Source of the DNA: Nematostella vectensis
Taxonomy: Eukaryota; Cnidaria; Anthozoa; Actiniaria; Edwardsiidae
Direction: 5' to 3'
Assembly: GCF_932526225.1 (NCBI RefSeq)
Contig: NC_064045.1
Coordinates: forward strand, 186,001-250,000
DNA length: 64,000 nucleotides
The position numbers and the translations under genes are program-made. This document shows positions 1-10,441 of the stretch, one piece after another. The first letter of the stretch is position 1; every line of letters begins with the position of its first letter. The notes under the pieces were generated by a model. It saw nothing but the letters and a program-made list of their open reading frames with translations. It had not been told where the DNA came from and did no database searches.

Positions 1-300
1 ACCGCTAACTAAGTTACACCCTATGACTTAGCACTTACTACCTTATACCCCTGAGTACCAACCCCTAAAAAAGATACACCCCTATGAACTAGCACTTACT
101 ACCCTATACCCCTGCCTACCCATCCCTAACTGACCTACACCCCTATGACACCTAATCACATAACTACCCTTTACCCATATATCACCAAGCGCTTACCAAC
201 TTGCACCCCTGTTACCCTGCCGTTTATATCTTGTACCCCTGTGCACTCACCCCCTAATGCCATCGTCCTTACCTTAACACCAATGAAAAAGTCTCTAGTT

Positions 301-371
301 TATCTTACCTTAATTCGAACCCTGGCCCGTTTGCTTGAGAAGCGAAACCCGTACCACTGAGCCATAGCGCC
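301..371 (-). tRNA. tRNA-like element, left arm, module 1
   Basis: This 71-nt element serves as the general description of the left (minus-strand) family. Read on the minus strand it has an A box TGGCTCAGTGG (matches TRGCNNAGYNGG) at element positions 8-18, a D-stem GCTC/GGGC with one G-U pair, an anticodon-like region TTCTCAAGC, and a T-loop TTCGAAT. The acceptor ends pair weakly (about 4 of 7), and the anticodon stem is imperfect. The anticodon could be read as CTC (Glu) or CAA (Leu) depending on the stem register, so no isotype is assigned. In this copy the B box is GGTTCGAATTA, having lost the final CC. A T5 run for Pol III termination lies just beyond it (A5 on the top strand, 286-290). 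Likely a tRNA-derived repeat rather than a working tRNA. Confidence 0.4.
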
Positions 372-404
372 ACTCTCGAGATATCAAGGAAAAACTACTC
401 TATA

Positions 405-414
405 CCTTATAAGG
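405..414. promoter_or_regulatory. Central CCTTATAAGG palindrome between divergent elements
   Basis: A perfect 10-bp palindrome near the middle of the 92-nt spacer between the two tRNA-like elements. It fits the CArG pattern CC(A/T)6GG and contains a TATA-like core. The same site is exact in 27 of 36 modules and CCTTATATGG (still CArG) in four more. It is lost in modules 10 and 13-16. Regulatory function is inferred from position and conservation only. Confidence 0.4.
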
Positions 415-463
415 CTGGGTTAAACAAGGCTATACGGTAGTTACTTCTAGTTTTCAAGAGAGT

Positions 464-534
464 GGCGCGATAGCTCAGTGGTACGGACTTCGCTTCTCAA
501 GCAAGAGGACCGGGGTTCGAATCCAGGTAAGATC
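464..534 (+). tRNA. tRNA-like element, right arm, module 1
   Basis: General description of the right (plus-strand) family: 71 nt, A box TAGCTCAGTGG at element positions 8-18, B box GGTTCGAATCC at about 51-61, and the same anticodon-like region as the left arm. It differs from the left family by fixed bases: GGCGCGATAG instead of GGCGCTATGG at the 5' end, and AAGAGG instead of AAACGG after the anticodon region. A T7 run at 544-550, 10 nt past the element, fits Pol III termination and would give an RNA of about 80-90 nt. This copy has CGGAC in place of CGGGC in the D-arm. Confidence 0.45.
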
Positions 535-1867
535 AACTTGAGATTTTTTTAGTGTTGTAAAGACAATAACTTAAGGGGACGTTAAGATAAGTGAGTTTGT
601 GGGTGATTTGACATGTGTACAGGCTAACAAGAGTTGCTCAAAGGGGTACTAGGTTTCAAGAAATGGTAATAAGGGTCAATGATATCAAGAACTAGGTCAT
701 AGGGGTGCAAGTTATGAATGAGTGGGTACCCAGGGGTAGAGGGTATCAATGTCCTGGTCTTGAAGGTGCAGGGTTTTAGGGGATGGTTTAACCAGTCACA
801 GGGTTTCAAGAGCTAGGTAATATGAGTACATTATAATAATTAAAAATAATAATTAATAATAATAATTAATAATAGTAATAATTAATAAAAATAGCTACCC
901 TATATCACAGAGTATCCATGCCTAACTAAGCTACACCTCTACGACCTACTACTAACTACGCTATACTCCTGAATACCTACCCCTAACTAAGCCTCACACC
1001 TATGACCTATCAATAACAACACTTTAATCCTGAGTACCCAACCCTTGCTAAGCTACACCCCTGTGACGTAGCGCTAACTACCTTATACCCCTGAATACCC
1101 AACCGAAACTAAACTACACCCCTATGTCCTAGCACTAACTAGCCTATACCCCTAAGTACATACACCTAGCTAAGCTACACCCCTGTGACGTAGCACTAAC
1201 TAGCCTATACCCCTTAAAACTATACCCTAACTAAACTACACCCCTATAACCCTGTGTACCCACTCCTAACTAAACTAGACCCCTATGTCCTAGCACAAAC
1301 TTACCTATACCCCTGAGTACCCACACCTAGCTAAGCTACACCCCTACGACCTAGCACTAAATTGCCTATACCCCTGAATACCCAACCCTAACTAAACTAC
1401 ACCTCTACTACCTAGCACTAACTACCCTATACCCCTGAAAACCCACCCCTAACTAAGCTACACCCTTATGACTTGGCTGTAACTACCCTATACCCCTGAG
1501 TACCCACCACTAACTAGGCTAAACCCCTACGACCCAGCACTTACTACCCTATACCCATGAGTACCCACCGCTAACTAAGTTACACCCCTATGACTTAGCA
1601 CTTGCTACCCTATACCCCTGCCTACCCATCCCTAACAAAGCTGCACCCCAATGAACTAGCACTTACTACCCTATACCCCTGCCTACCCATCCCTAACTGA
1701 CCTACACCCCTATGACACCTAATCACATAACTACCCTTTACCCATGTATGACCAAGCGCTTACCAACTTGCACCCCTGTGACCCTGCCGTTCATATCCTG
1801 TACCCCTGTACACTCACCCCCTAATTCCATCGTCGTTACCTTAACATTCCTGAAAAAGTCTCTAGTT

Positions 1868-1938
1868 TATCTTACCTGGATTCGAACCCTGGCCCGTTTG
1901 CTTGAGAAGTGAAGCCCGTACCACTGAGCCATAGCGCC
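1868..1938 (-). tRNA. tRNA-like element, left arm, module 2
   Basis: B box intact (GGTTCGAATCC). One change beside the anticodon region (GAAGTGAAG on the top strand). T5 terminator at 1853-1857. Confidence 0.45.
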
Positions 1939-2029
1939 ACTCTCGAGATATCAAGGAAAAACTACTCTATACCTTATAAGGCTGGGTAAACAAGGCTATA
2001 CGGTAGTTACTTCTAGTTTTCAAGAGAGT

Positions 2030-2100
2030 GGCGCGATAGCTCAGTGGTACGGGCTTCGCTTCTCAAGCAAGAGGACCGGGGTTCGAATCCAGGTAAGATC
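2030..2100 (+). tRNA. tRNA-like element, right arm, module 2
   Basis: A and B boxes intact; T6 at 2110-2115. Central palindrome at 1972-1981. Confidence 0.45.
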
Positions 2101-3250
2101 AACTTGAGATTTTTTAGGGGTGTAAAGACAAGGACGTTAAGTAGACGTTAAGATAAGTGAGTTTGTGGGTGATTTGACATGTGTACAGGCTAACAAGAGT
2201 TGGTCAAAGGGGTACTAGGTTTCAAGAAATGGTAATAAGGGTCAATGATATCAAGAACTAGGTCATAGGGGTGCAACTTATGAATGAGTTGTTACACAGG
2301 GGTAGAGGGTATCAATGGCTTGGTATTGGAGGTGCAGGGTTTTAGGGGATGGTTTAACCAGTCGAAGGGTTTCAAGAGCTAGGTAATATGGGTAGATTAT
2401 TATAATTAAAAATAATAATTAATAATAATAATTAATAATAATAATAATTAATAATAATAGCTACCCTATATCCCTGAGTATCCACGCCTAACTAAGCTAC
2501 ACCCCTACGACCTAGCACTAACTACGGTATACTCTTGAATACCTACCCCTAACTGAGTATCACCCCTATGACCTAGCAATAACTACACTTTACCCCTGAG
2601 TACCCAACCCTTGCTAAGCTACACCCCTGTGACGTAGCACTAACTACCCTACACCCCTTAAATCCATACCCTAACTAAACTACACCCCTATACCCCTGTG
2701 TACCCACTCCTAACTAAACTACACCCCTATTACCTAGCACAAACTAACCTATACCCCTAATTACCCACACCTAGCTAATCTACACCCCTACGACCTAGCA
2801 CTAACTTGCCTATACCCCTGAATACCCAACCCTAACTAAACTACACCTCTACTACCTAGCACTAACTTCCCTATACCCCTGAATACCCACCCCTAACTAA
2901 GCTACACCCTTATCACTTGGCTGTAACTACCCTATACCCCTGAGTACCCACCTCTATTTAAGCTGAACCCCTACGACCTAGCACTAACTACTCTTTACCC
3001 ATGAGTACCCACCGCTAACTAAGTTACACCCCTATGACTTAGCACTTACTACCCTATACCCCTGCCTACCAATCCCTAACTGACCTACACCCCTATGACA
3101 CTCAATCACACAACTACCGTTTACCCATGTATAACCAAGCGCTTACCAACTTGCACCCCTGTGACCCTTCCGTTCATATCCTGTACCCCTGTGCACTCAC
3201 CCCCTAATGCCATCGTTCTTACCTTAACACCCCTGAAAAAGTCTCTAGTT

Positions 3251-3321
3251 TATCTTACCTGGATTCGAACCCTGGCCCGTTTGCTTGAGAAGCGAAGCCC
3301 GTACCACTGAGCCATAGCGCC
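3251..3321 (-). tRNA. tRNA-like element, left arm, module 3
   Basis: Matches the left-arm consensus throughout, with both boxes intact; T5 at 3236-3240. Confidence 0.45.
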
Positions 3322-3412
3322 ACTCTCGAGATATCAAGGAAAAACTACTTTCTACCTTATAAGGCTGGGTAAACAAGGCTATAAGGTAGTTACTTCTAGT
3401 TTTCAAGAGAGT

Positions 3413-3483
3413 GGCGCGATAGATCAGTGGTACGGGCTTTGCTTCTCAAACAAGAGGCCCGTGGTTCGAATCCAGGTAAGATC
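3413..3483 (+). tRNA. tRNA-like element, right arm, module 3
   Basis: The A box is changed to TAGATCAGTGG. The B-box side reads CCCGTGGTTCGAATCC, so ACGGGC earlier in the element can pair with GCCCGT here. T7 at 3493-3499. Palindrome at 3355-3364. Confidence 0.4.
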
Positions 3484-4596
3484 AACTTAAGATTTTTTTA
3501 GGTGTGTAAAGACAAGGACGTTAAGGGGACGTTAAGATAAGTGAGTTTGTGGGTGATTTGACCTGTGTACAGGCTAACAAGAGTTAGTCAAAGGGGTACT
3601 AGGTTTTAAGAAATGGTAATAAGGGTCAATAATATCAAGAACTAGGTCATAAGGGTGCAAGTTATGAATGAGTGGGTACACAGGGGTAGAGGGTATCAAT
3701 GGCTTGGTCTTGGAGGTGCAGGGTTTTAGGGGATGGTTCAAACAGGCATAGGGTTTCAAGAGCTAGGTAATATGGGTACATTATAATAATAATTCATAAT
3801 AATAGCTACCCTATATCCCTGAGTATCCACGCCTAACTAAGCTACACCCCTACGACCTTGCACTAAGTACGCTATACTCCTGAATACCTACCCCTAACTG
3901 AGCCTCACCCCTATGGCCTAGCAATATCTACATTTTACCCCCTGAGTACCCAACACTTGCTAAGCTACACCCCTGTGACGTAGCACTAACTACCCTATAC
4001 CCCTCAAAACCATACCCTAACTAAACTACACCCCTATAACCCTGTGTACCCACTCCTAACTAAACTACACCCCTATGTCCTAGCACAAACTAGCCTGTAC
4101 CCCTGAGTACCCACACCTAGCTAAGCTACACCCCTACGACCTAGCACTAACTAGCCTATACCCCTGAATAGCCATCCCTAACTACGCTACACCCTTTATG
4201 ACTTGGCTGTAACTACCCTATTCCCCTGAGTACCCACCCCTAACTAAACTAAACCTCTACGACCTAGCACTAGCTACCCTATACCCATGAGTACCCACCG
4301 CTAACTAAGTTACACCCTATGACTTAGCTTTTAGTACCTTATACCCCTGAGTACCAACCCCTAAAAAAGATACACCCCTATGAACTAGCACTTACTACCC
4401 TATACCCCTGCCTACCCATCCGTAACTGACCTACACCCCTATGACACCTAATCACATAACTACCCTTTACCCATATATGACCAAGGGTATACCAACTTGC
4501 ACCCCTGTTACCCTGCCGTTTATATCTTGTACCCCTGTGCACTCACCCCCTAATGCCATCGTCCTTACCTTAACACCAATGAAAAAGTCTCTAGTT

Positions 4597-4667
4597 TATC
4601 TTACCTTAATTCGAACCCTGGCCCGTTTGCTTGAGAAGCGAAACCCGTACCACTGAGCCATAGCGCC
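4597..4667 (-). tRNA. tRNA-like element, left arm, module 4
   Basis: Same B-box change as module 1 (GGTTCGAATTA); T5 at 4582-4586. Confidence 0.4.
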
Positions 4668-4759
4668 ACTCTCGAGATATCAAGGAAAAACTACTCTATA
4701 CCTTATAAGGCTGGGTTTAACAAGGCTATACGGTAGTTACTTCTAGTTTTCAAGAGAGT

Positions 4760-4830
4760 GGCGCGATAGCTCAGTGGTACGGACTTCGCTTCTCAAGCAA
4801 GAGGACCGGGGTTCGAATCCAGGTAAGATC
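4760..4830 (+). tRNA. tRNA-like element, right arm, module 4
   Basis: Same CGGAC variant as module 1; boxes intact; T7 at 4840-4846. Palindrome at 4701-4710. Confidence 0.45.
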
Positions 4831-6163
4831 AACTTGAGATTTTTTTAGTGTTGTAAAGACAATAACTTAAGGGGACGTTAAGATAAGTGAGTTTGTGGGT
4901 GATTTGACATGTGTACAGGCTAACAACAGTTGCTCAAAGGGGTACTAGGTTTCAAGAAATGGTAATAAGGGTCAATGATATCAAGAACTAGGTCATAGGG
5001 GTGCAAGTTATGAATGAGTGGGTACCCAGGGGTAGAGGGTATCAATGTTTTGGTCTTGAAGGTGCAGGGTTTTAGGGGATGGTTTAACCAGTCACAGGGT
5101 TTCAAGAGCTAGGTAATATGAGTACATTATAATAATTAAAAATAATAATTAATAATAATAATTAATAATAGTAATAATTAATAAAAATAGCTACCCTATA
5201 TCACTGAGTATCCATGCCTAACTAAGCTACACCTCTACGACCTAATACTAACTACGCTATACTCCTGAATACCTACCCCTAACTAAGCCTCACACCTATG
5301 ACCTATCAATAACAACACTTTAATCCTGAGTACCCAACCCTTGCTAAGCTACACCCCTGTGACGTAGCACTAACTACCTTATACCCCTGAATACCCAACC
5401 GAAACTAAACTACACCCCTATGTCCTAGCACTAACTAGCCTATACCCCTAAGTACATACACCTAGCTAAGCTACACCCCTGTGACGTAGCACTAACTAGC
5501 CTATACCCCTTAAAACCATACCCTAACTAAACTACACCCCTATAACCCTGTGTACCCACTCCTAACTAAACTAGACCCCTATGTCCTAGCACAAACTTAC
5601 CTATACCCCTGAGTACCCACACCTAGCTAAGCTACACCCCTACGACCTAGCACTAAATTGCCTATACCCCTGAATACCCAACCCTAACTAAACTACACCT
5701 CTACTACCTAGCACTAACTACCCTATACCCCTGAAAACCCACCCCTAACTAAGCTACACCCTTATGACTTGGCTGTAACTACCCTATACCCCTGAGTACC
5801 CACCACTAACTAGGCTAAACCCCTACGACCCAGCACTTACTACCCTATACCCATGAGTACCCACCGCTAACTAAGTTACACCCCTATGACTTAGCACTTG
5901 CTACCCTATACCCCTGCCTACCCATCCCTAACAAAGCTGCACCCCAATGAACTAGCACTTACTACCCTATACCCCTGCCTACCCATCCCTAACTGACCTA
6001 CACCCTTATGACACCTAATCACATAACTACCCTTTACCCATGTATGACCAAGCGCTTACCAACTTGCACCCCTGTGACCCTGCCGTTCATATCCTGTACC
6101 CCTGTACACTCACCCCCTAATTCCATCGTCGTTACCTTAACATTCCTGAAAAAGTCTCTAGTT

Positions 6164-6234
6164 TATCTTACATGGATTCAAACCCTGGCCCGTTTGCTTG
6201 AGAAGTGAAGCCCGTACCACTGAGCCATAGCGCC
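6164..6234 (-). tRNA. tRNA-like element, left arm, module 5
   Basis: B box reads GGTTTGAATCC (C to T at the invariant C); T5 at 6149-6153. Confidence 0.38.
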
Positions 6235-6325
6235 ACTCTCGAGATATCAAGGAAAAACTACTCTATACCTTATAAGGCTGGGTAAACAAGGCTATACGGT
6301 AGTTACTTCTAGTTTTCAAGAGAGT

Positions 6326-6396
6326 GGCGCGATAGCTCAGTGGTACGGGCTTCGCTTCTCAAGCAAGAGGACCGGGGTTCGAATCCAGGTAAGATC
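6326..6396 (+). tRNA. tRNA-like element, right arm, module 5
   Basis: Both boxes intact; T6 at 6406-6411. Palindrome at 6268-6277. Confidence 0.45.
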
Positions 6397-7546
6397 AACT
6401 TGAGATTTTTTAGGGGTGTAAAGACAAGGACGTTAAGTAGACGTTAAGATAAGTGAGTTTGTGGGTGATTTGACATGTGTACAGGCTAACAAGAGTTGGT
6501 CAAAGGGGTACTAGGTTTCAAGAAATGGTAATAAGGGTCAATGATATCAAGAACTAGGTCATAGGGGTGCAACCTATGAATGAGTTGTTACACAGGGGTA
6601 GAGGGTATCAATGGCTTGGTATTGGAGGTGCAGGGTTTTAGGGGATGGTTTAACCAGTCGAAGGGTTTCAAGAGCTAGGTAATATGGGTAGATTATTATA
6701 ATTAAAAATAATAATTAATAATAATAATTAATAATAATAATAATTCATAATAATAGCTACCCTATATCCCTGAGTATCCACGCCTAACTAAGCTACACCC
6801 CTACGACCTAGCACTAAATACGGTATACTCTTGAATACCTACCCCTAACTGAGTATCACCCCTATGACCTAGCAATAACTACACTTTACCCCTGAGTACC
6901 CAACCCTTGCTAAGCTACACCCCTGTGACGTAGCACTAACTACCCTACACCCCTTAAATCCATACCCTAACTAAACTACACCCCTATACCCCTGTGTACC
7001 CACTCCTAACTAAACTACACCCCTATTACCTAGCACAAACTAACCTATACCCCTAATTACCCACACCTAGCTAATCTACACCCCTACGACCTAGCACTAA
7101 CTTGCCTATACCCCTTAATACCCAACCCTAACTAAACTACACCTCTACTACCTAGCACTAACTTCCCTATACCCCTGAATACCCACCCCTAACTAAGCTA
7201 CACCGTTATCACTTGGCTGTAACTACCCTATACCCCTGAGTACCCACCTCTATTTAAGCTGAACCCCTACGACCTAGCACTAACTACTCTTTACCCATGA
7301 GTACCCACCGCTAACTAAGTTACACCCCTATGACTTAGCACTTACTACCCTATACCCCTGCCTACCAATCCCTAACTGACCTACACCCCTATGACACTCA
7401 ATCACACAACTACCGTTTACCCATGTATAACCAAGCGCTTACCAACTTGCACCCCTGTGACCCTTCCGTTCATATCCTGTACCCCTGTGCACTCACCGCC
7501 TAATGCCATCGTTCTTACCTTAACACCCCTGAAAAAGTCTCTAGTT

Positions 7547-7617
7547 TATCTTACCTGGATTCGAACCCTGGCCCGTTTGCTTGAAAAGCGAAGCCCGTAC
7601 CACTGAGCCATAGCGCC
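7547..7617 (-). tRNA. tRNA-like element, left arm, module 6
   Basis: Boxes intact; one change (TTGAAAAGCG on the top strand) in the anticodon region. T5 at 7532-7536. Confidence 0.45.
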
Positions 7618-7708
7618 ACTCTCGAGATATCAAGGAAAAACTACTTTCTACCTTATAAGGCTGGGTAAACAAGGCTATAAGGTAGTTACTTCTAGTTTTC
7701 AAGAGAGT

Positions 7709-7779
7709 GGCGCGATAGCTCAGTGGTACGGGCTTTGCTTCTCAAACAAGAGGCCCGTGGTTCGAATCCAGGTAAGATC
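7709..7779 (+). tRNA. tRNA-like element, right arm, module 6
   Basis: Unlike its counterpart in module 3, the A box is intact (TAGCTCAGTGG). T7 at 7789-7795; palindrome at 7651-7660. Confidence 0.45.
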
Positions 7780-8891
7780 AACTTAAGATTTTTTTAGGTG
7801 TGTAAAGACAAGGACGTTAAGGGGACGTTAAGATAAGTGAGTTTGTGGGTGATTTGACCTGTGTACAGGCTAACAAGAGTTAGTCAAAGGGGTACTAGGT
7901 TTTAAGAAATGGTAATAAGGGTCAATAATATCAAGAACTAGGTCATAAGGGTGCAAGTTTTGAATGAGTGGGTACACAGGGGTAGAGGGTATCAATGGCT
8001 TGGTCTTGGAGGTGCAGGGTTTTAGGGGATGGTTCAAACAGGCATAGGGTTTCAAGAGCTAGGTAATATGGGTACATTACAATAATAATTCATAATAATA
8101 GCTACCCTATATCCCTGAGTATCCACGCCTAACTAAGCTACACCCCTACGACCTTGCACTAAGTACGCTATACTCCTGAATACCTACCCCTAACTGAGCC
8201 TCACCCCTATGGCCTAGCAATATCTACATTTTACCCCCTGAGTACCCAACACTTGCTAAGCTACACCCCTGTGACGTAGCACTAACTACCCTATACCCCT
8301 CAAAACCATACCCTAACTAAACTACACCCCTATAACCCTGTGTACCCACTCCTAACTAAACTAAACCCCTATGTCCTAGCACAAACTAGCCTATACCCCT
8401 GAGTACCCACACCTAGCTAAGCTACACCCCTACGACCTAGCACTAACTAGCCTATACCCCTGAATAGCCATCCCTAACTACGCTACACCCTTTATGACTT
8501 GGCTGTAACTACCCTATTCCCCTGAGTACCCACCCCTAACTAAACTAAACCCCTACGACCTAGAACTAGCTACCCTATACCCATGAGTACCCACCGCTAA
8601 CTAAGTTACACCCTATGACTTAGCACTTACTACCCTATACCCCTGAGTACCAACCCCTAACAAAGCTACACCCCTATGATCCAGCACTTACTACCCTATA
8701 CCCTGCCTAACCATCCCTAACTGACCTACACCCCTATGACACCTAATCAAATAACTACCTTTTACCCATGTATGACCAAGGGTATACCAACTTGCACCCC
8801 TGTGACCCTGCCGTTCATATAATGTACCCCTGTGCACTCACCCCCTAATGCCATCGTCCTTACCTTAACACCCCTGAAAAAGTCTCTAGTT

Positions 8892-8962
8892 TATCTTACC
8901 TAGATTCGAACCCTGGCCCGTTTGCTCGAGAAGCGAAGCCCGTACCACTGAGTCATAGCGCC
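8892..8962 (-). tRNA. tRNA-like element, left arm, module 7
   Basis: B box reads GGTTCGAATCT; the A box has one change (TGACTCAGTGG). T5 at 8877-8881. Confidence 0.38.
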
Positions 8963-9053
8963 ACTCTCGAGATATCAAGGAAAAACTATTCTATACCTTA
9001 TAAGGCTGGGTAAACAAGGCTATACTGTAGTTTCTTCTAGTTTTCAAGAGAGT

Positions 9054-9124
9054 GGCGCGATAGCTCAGTGGTACGGGCTTCGCTTCTCAAGCAAGAGGCC
9101 CGTGGTTCGAATCCAGGTGAGATC
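9054..9124 (+). tRNA. tRNA-like element, right arm, module 7
   Basis: Boxes intact, with the CCCGTGGTTC form of the T-arm. T6 at 9134-9139; palindrome at 8996-9005. Confidence 0.45.
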
Positions 9125-10208
9125 AACTAGGGATTTTTTAAGGGGTGTTAAGATAAGGACGTTAAGGGGACGTTAAGATAAGTGAGTTAGTGGGTGAGTT
9201 GACAGGTATACAGGGTAACAAGAGTTGATCAAACGGGTACTAGACTTCAAGGGATGGTAATAAATGTCAATGATAATAAGAACTAGTTCATAAGGGTGCA
9301 AGTTATGAATGAGTGGGTACACAGTGGTAGAGGGTATCAATTGCTTGGTCTTGGAGGTGCAGGGTTTTAGGGGATGGTTCAAACAGGCACAGCGTTTCAA
9401 GAGCTAGGTAATATGGGTACATAAAAATAAATAATAATAATAATTAATAAAAATAGCAACACTATATCCCTGAGTATCCACGCCTAACTAAGCTACACCC
9501 CTACGACCTTGTACTAACTACGCTATACTCCTGATTACCTACCCCTAACTAAGCCTCACCCCTATGACCTAGCAATAACTACACTTTACCCCTGAATACC
9601 CAACCCTTGCTACGCTACACCCCTGTGACGTAGAACTAACTATCTTATACCCCTGAATACCCAACTCTAACTAAACTACACCCCTATTACCGAGCACTTA
9701 CCTACCCTATAACCCTTTGTACCCACCCATAACTAAACTACACCCCTATGTCCTAGCACTAACTAGCCTATACCCCTAAGTACATACACCTTGCTAAGCT
9801 ACACCCCTACGACCTAGGACTAACTAGACTATAACCCTGAATACCCACCCCTAAATAAGCTACACCCTTATGACTTGGCTGTAACTACCCTATACCCCTG
9901 ATTTCCCACCCCTAACTAAGCTAAACCCCTACTACCTAGCACTTATTACCCTACACCAATGAGTACCCACCGCTAACTAAGCTACACCCCTACGACCTAG
10001 CACTTACTACCCTATATCCCTGCCTACTTATCACTAACTGACCTACACCCCTATGACACCTAATCAAACAACTACCCTTTACCCATGTATTACCAAGCGC
10101 TTACCAACTTGCACTCCTGTGACCCTGCCGTTTATATCCTTTTCCACTGTGCACCCACCCCCTAATGCCACCGTCCTTACCTTAACACCCCTGAAAAAGT
10201 CTCTAGTT

Positions 10209-10279
10209 TATCTTACCTTGATTCGAACCCTGGCCCGTTTGCTTGAGAATTGAAGCCCGTACCACTGAGCCATAGCGCC
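10209..10279 (-). tRNA. tRNA-like element, left arm, module 8
   Basis: B box reads GGTTCGAATCA; anticodon flank changed (GAGAATTGAAG on the top strand). T5 at 10194-10198. Confidence 0.38.
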
Positions 10280-10370
10280 ACTCTCAAGATATCAAGGAAA
10301 AACTACTCTATACCTTATAAGGCTGGGTAAACAAGGCTATACGGTAGTTACTTCTAGTTTTCAAGAGAGT

Positions 10371-10441
10371 GGCGCGATAGCTCAGTGGTACGGGCTTCGC
10401 GTCTCAAACAAGAGGGCCGGAGTTCGAATCCAGGTTAGATC
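10371..10441 (+). tRNA. tRNA-like element, right arm, module 8
   Basis: B box reads AGTTCGAATCC, and the anticodon region has CGCGTCTC. Shorter terminator, T5 at 10451-10455. Palindrome at 10313-10322. Confidence 0.38.

Larger units (their letters stand above)
1..892. repeat. Composite palindromic module 1 (cut by window start)
   Basis: C-rich array 1-300 (the rest lies outside the window), tRNA-like pair 301-534, G-rich arm 535-830, AT spacer 831-892. The C-rich array consists of 30/31-bp monomers. The G-rich arm is the same family inverted: its reverse complement again reads as monomers starting CCCCTGTGTACCCACTC and CCCTATGACCTAG. This module begins the first copy of the 4,296-bp higher-order repeat. 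Confidence 0.85.
893..2459. repeat. Composite palindromic module 2
   Basis: C-rich array 893-1867, pair 1868-2100, G-rich arm 2101-2396, AT spacer 2397-2459. Second module of the 4,296-bp higher-order repeat. Confidence 0.85.
2460..3803. repeat. Composite palindromic module 3
   Basis: C-rich array 2460-3250, pair 3251-3483, G-rich arm 3484-3780, very short AT spacer 3781-3803. Third module of the higher-order repeat. Confidence 0.85.
1..4296. repeat. 4,296-bp higher-order repeat, copy 1
   Basis: Modules 1-3 recur as modules 4-6 at an offset of exactly 4,296 bases. The first bases of the window (ACCGCTAACTAAG) reappear at 4297. The left elements at 301, 1868 and 3251 reappear at 4597, 6164 and 7547, including shared variants such as the GGTTCGAATTA B box. 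Confidence 0.85.
3804..5188. repeat. Composite palindromic module 4
   Basis: C-rich array 3804-4596, pair 4597-4830, G-rich arm 4831-5126, AT spacer 5127-5188. Counterpart of module 1. Confidence 0.85.
5189..6753. repeat. Composite palindromic module 5
   Basis: C-rich array 5189-6163, pair 6164-6396, G-rich arm 6397-6691, AT spacer 6692-6753. Counterpart of module 2. Confidence 0.85.
6754..8099. repeat. Composite palindromic module 6
   Basis: C-rich array 6754-7546, pair 7547-7779, G-rich arm 7780-8076, AT spacer 8077-8099. Counterpart of module 3. Confidence 0.85.
4297..8592. repeat. 4,296-bp higher-order repeat, copy 2
   Basis: Second copy of modules 1-3 with scattered substitutions (for example the left B box of module 5 is mutated while that of module 2 is intact). 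Collinearity fades after about 8592, where module 7 takes a different C-rich array. Confidence 0.8.
8100..9454. repeat. Composite palindromic module 7
   Basis: C-rich array 8100-8891, pair 8892-9124, G-rich arm 9125-9420, AT spacer 9421-9454. The array start still resembles module 4, then diverges. Confidence 0.8.

Noticed and set aside
145-360. 71-codon plus-strand frame repeated in most modules
   Set aside because: It runs antisense through the left tRNA-like element and through minisatellite monomers, has no start context or domain, and is lost by random stops in several modules.
464-534. Functional tRNA-Glu(CTC) or tRNA-Leu(CAA)
   Set aside because: Weak acceptor pairing, an imperfect anticodon stem and two possible registers; a leucine tRNA would also be expected to have a long variable arm. 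Kept as tRNA-like only.
893-1867. True telomere repeat
   Set aside because: CCCTAA-like motifs are frequent but embedded in a 61-bp dimer; no uninterrupted short telomeric array is present.
1-4296. CRISPR array
   Set aside because: The 30-bp units are contiguous degenerate monomers without unique spacers, and no cas genes are present.
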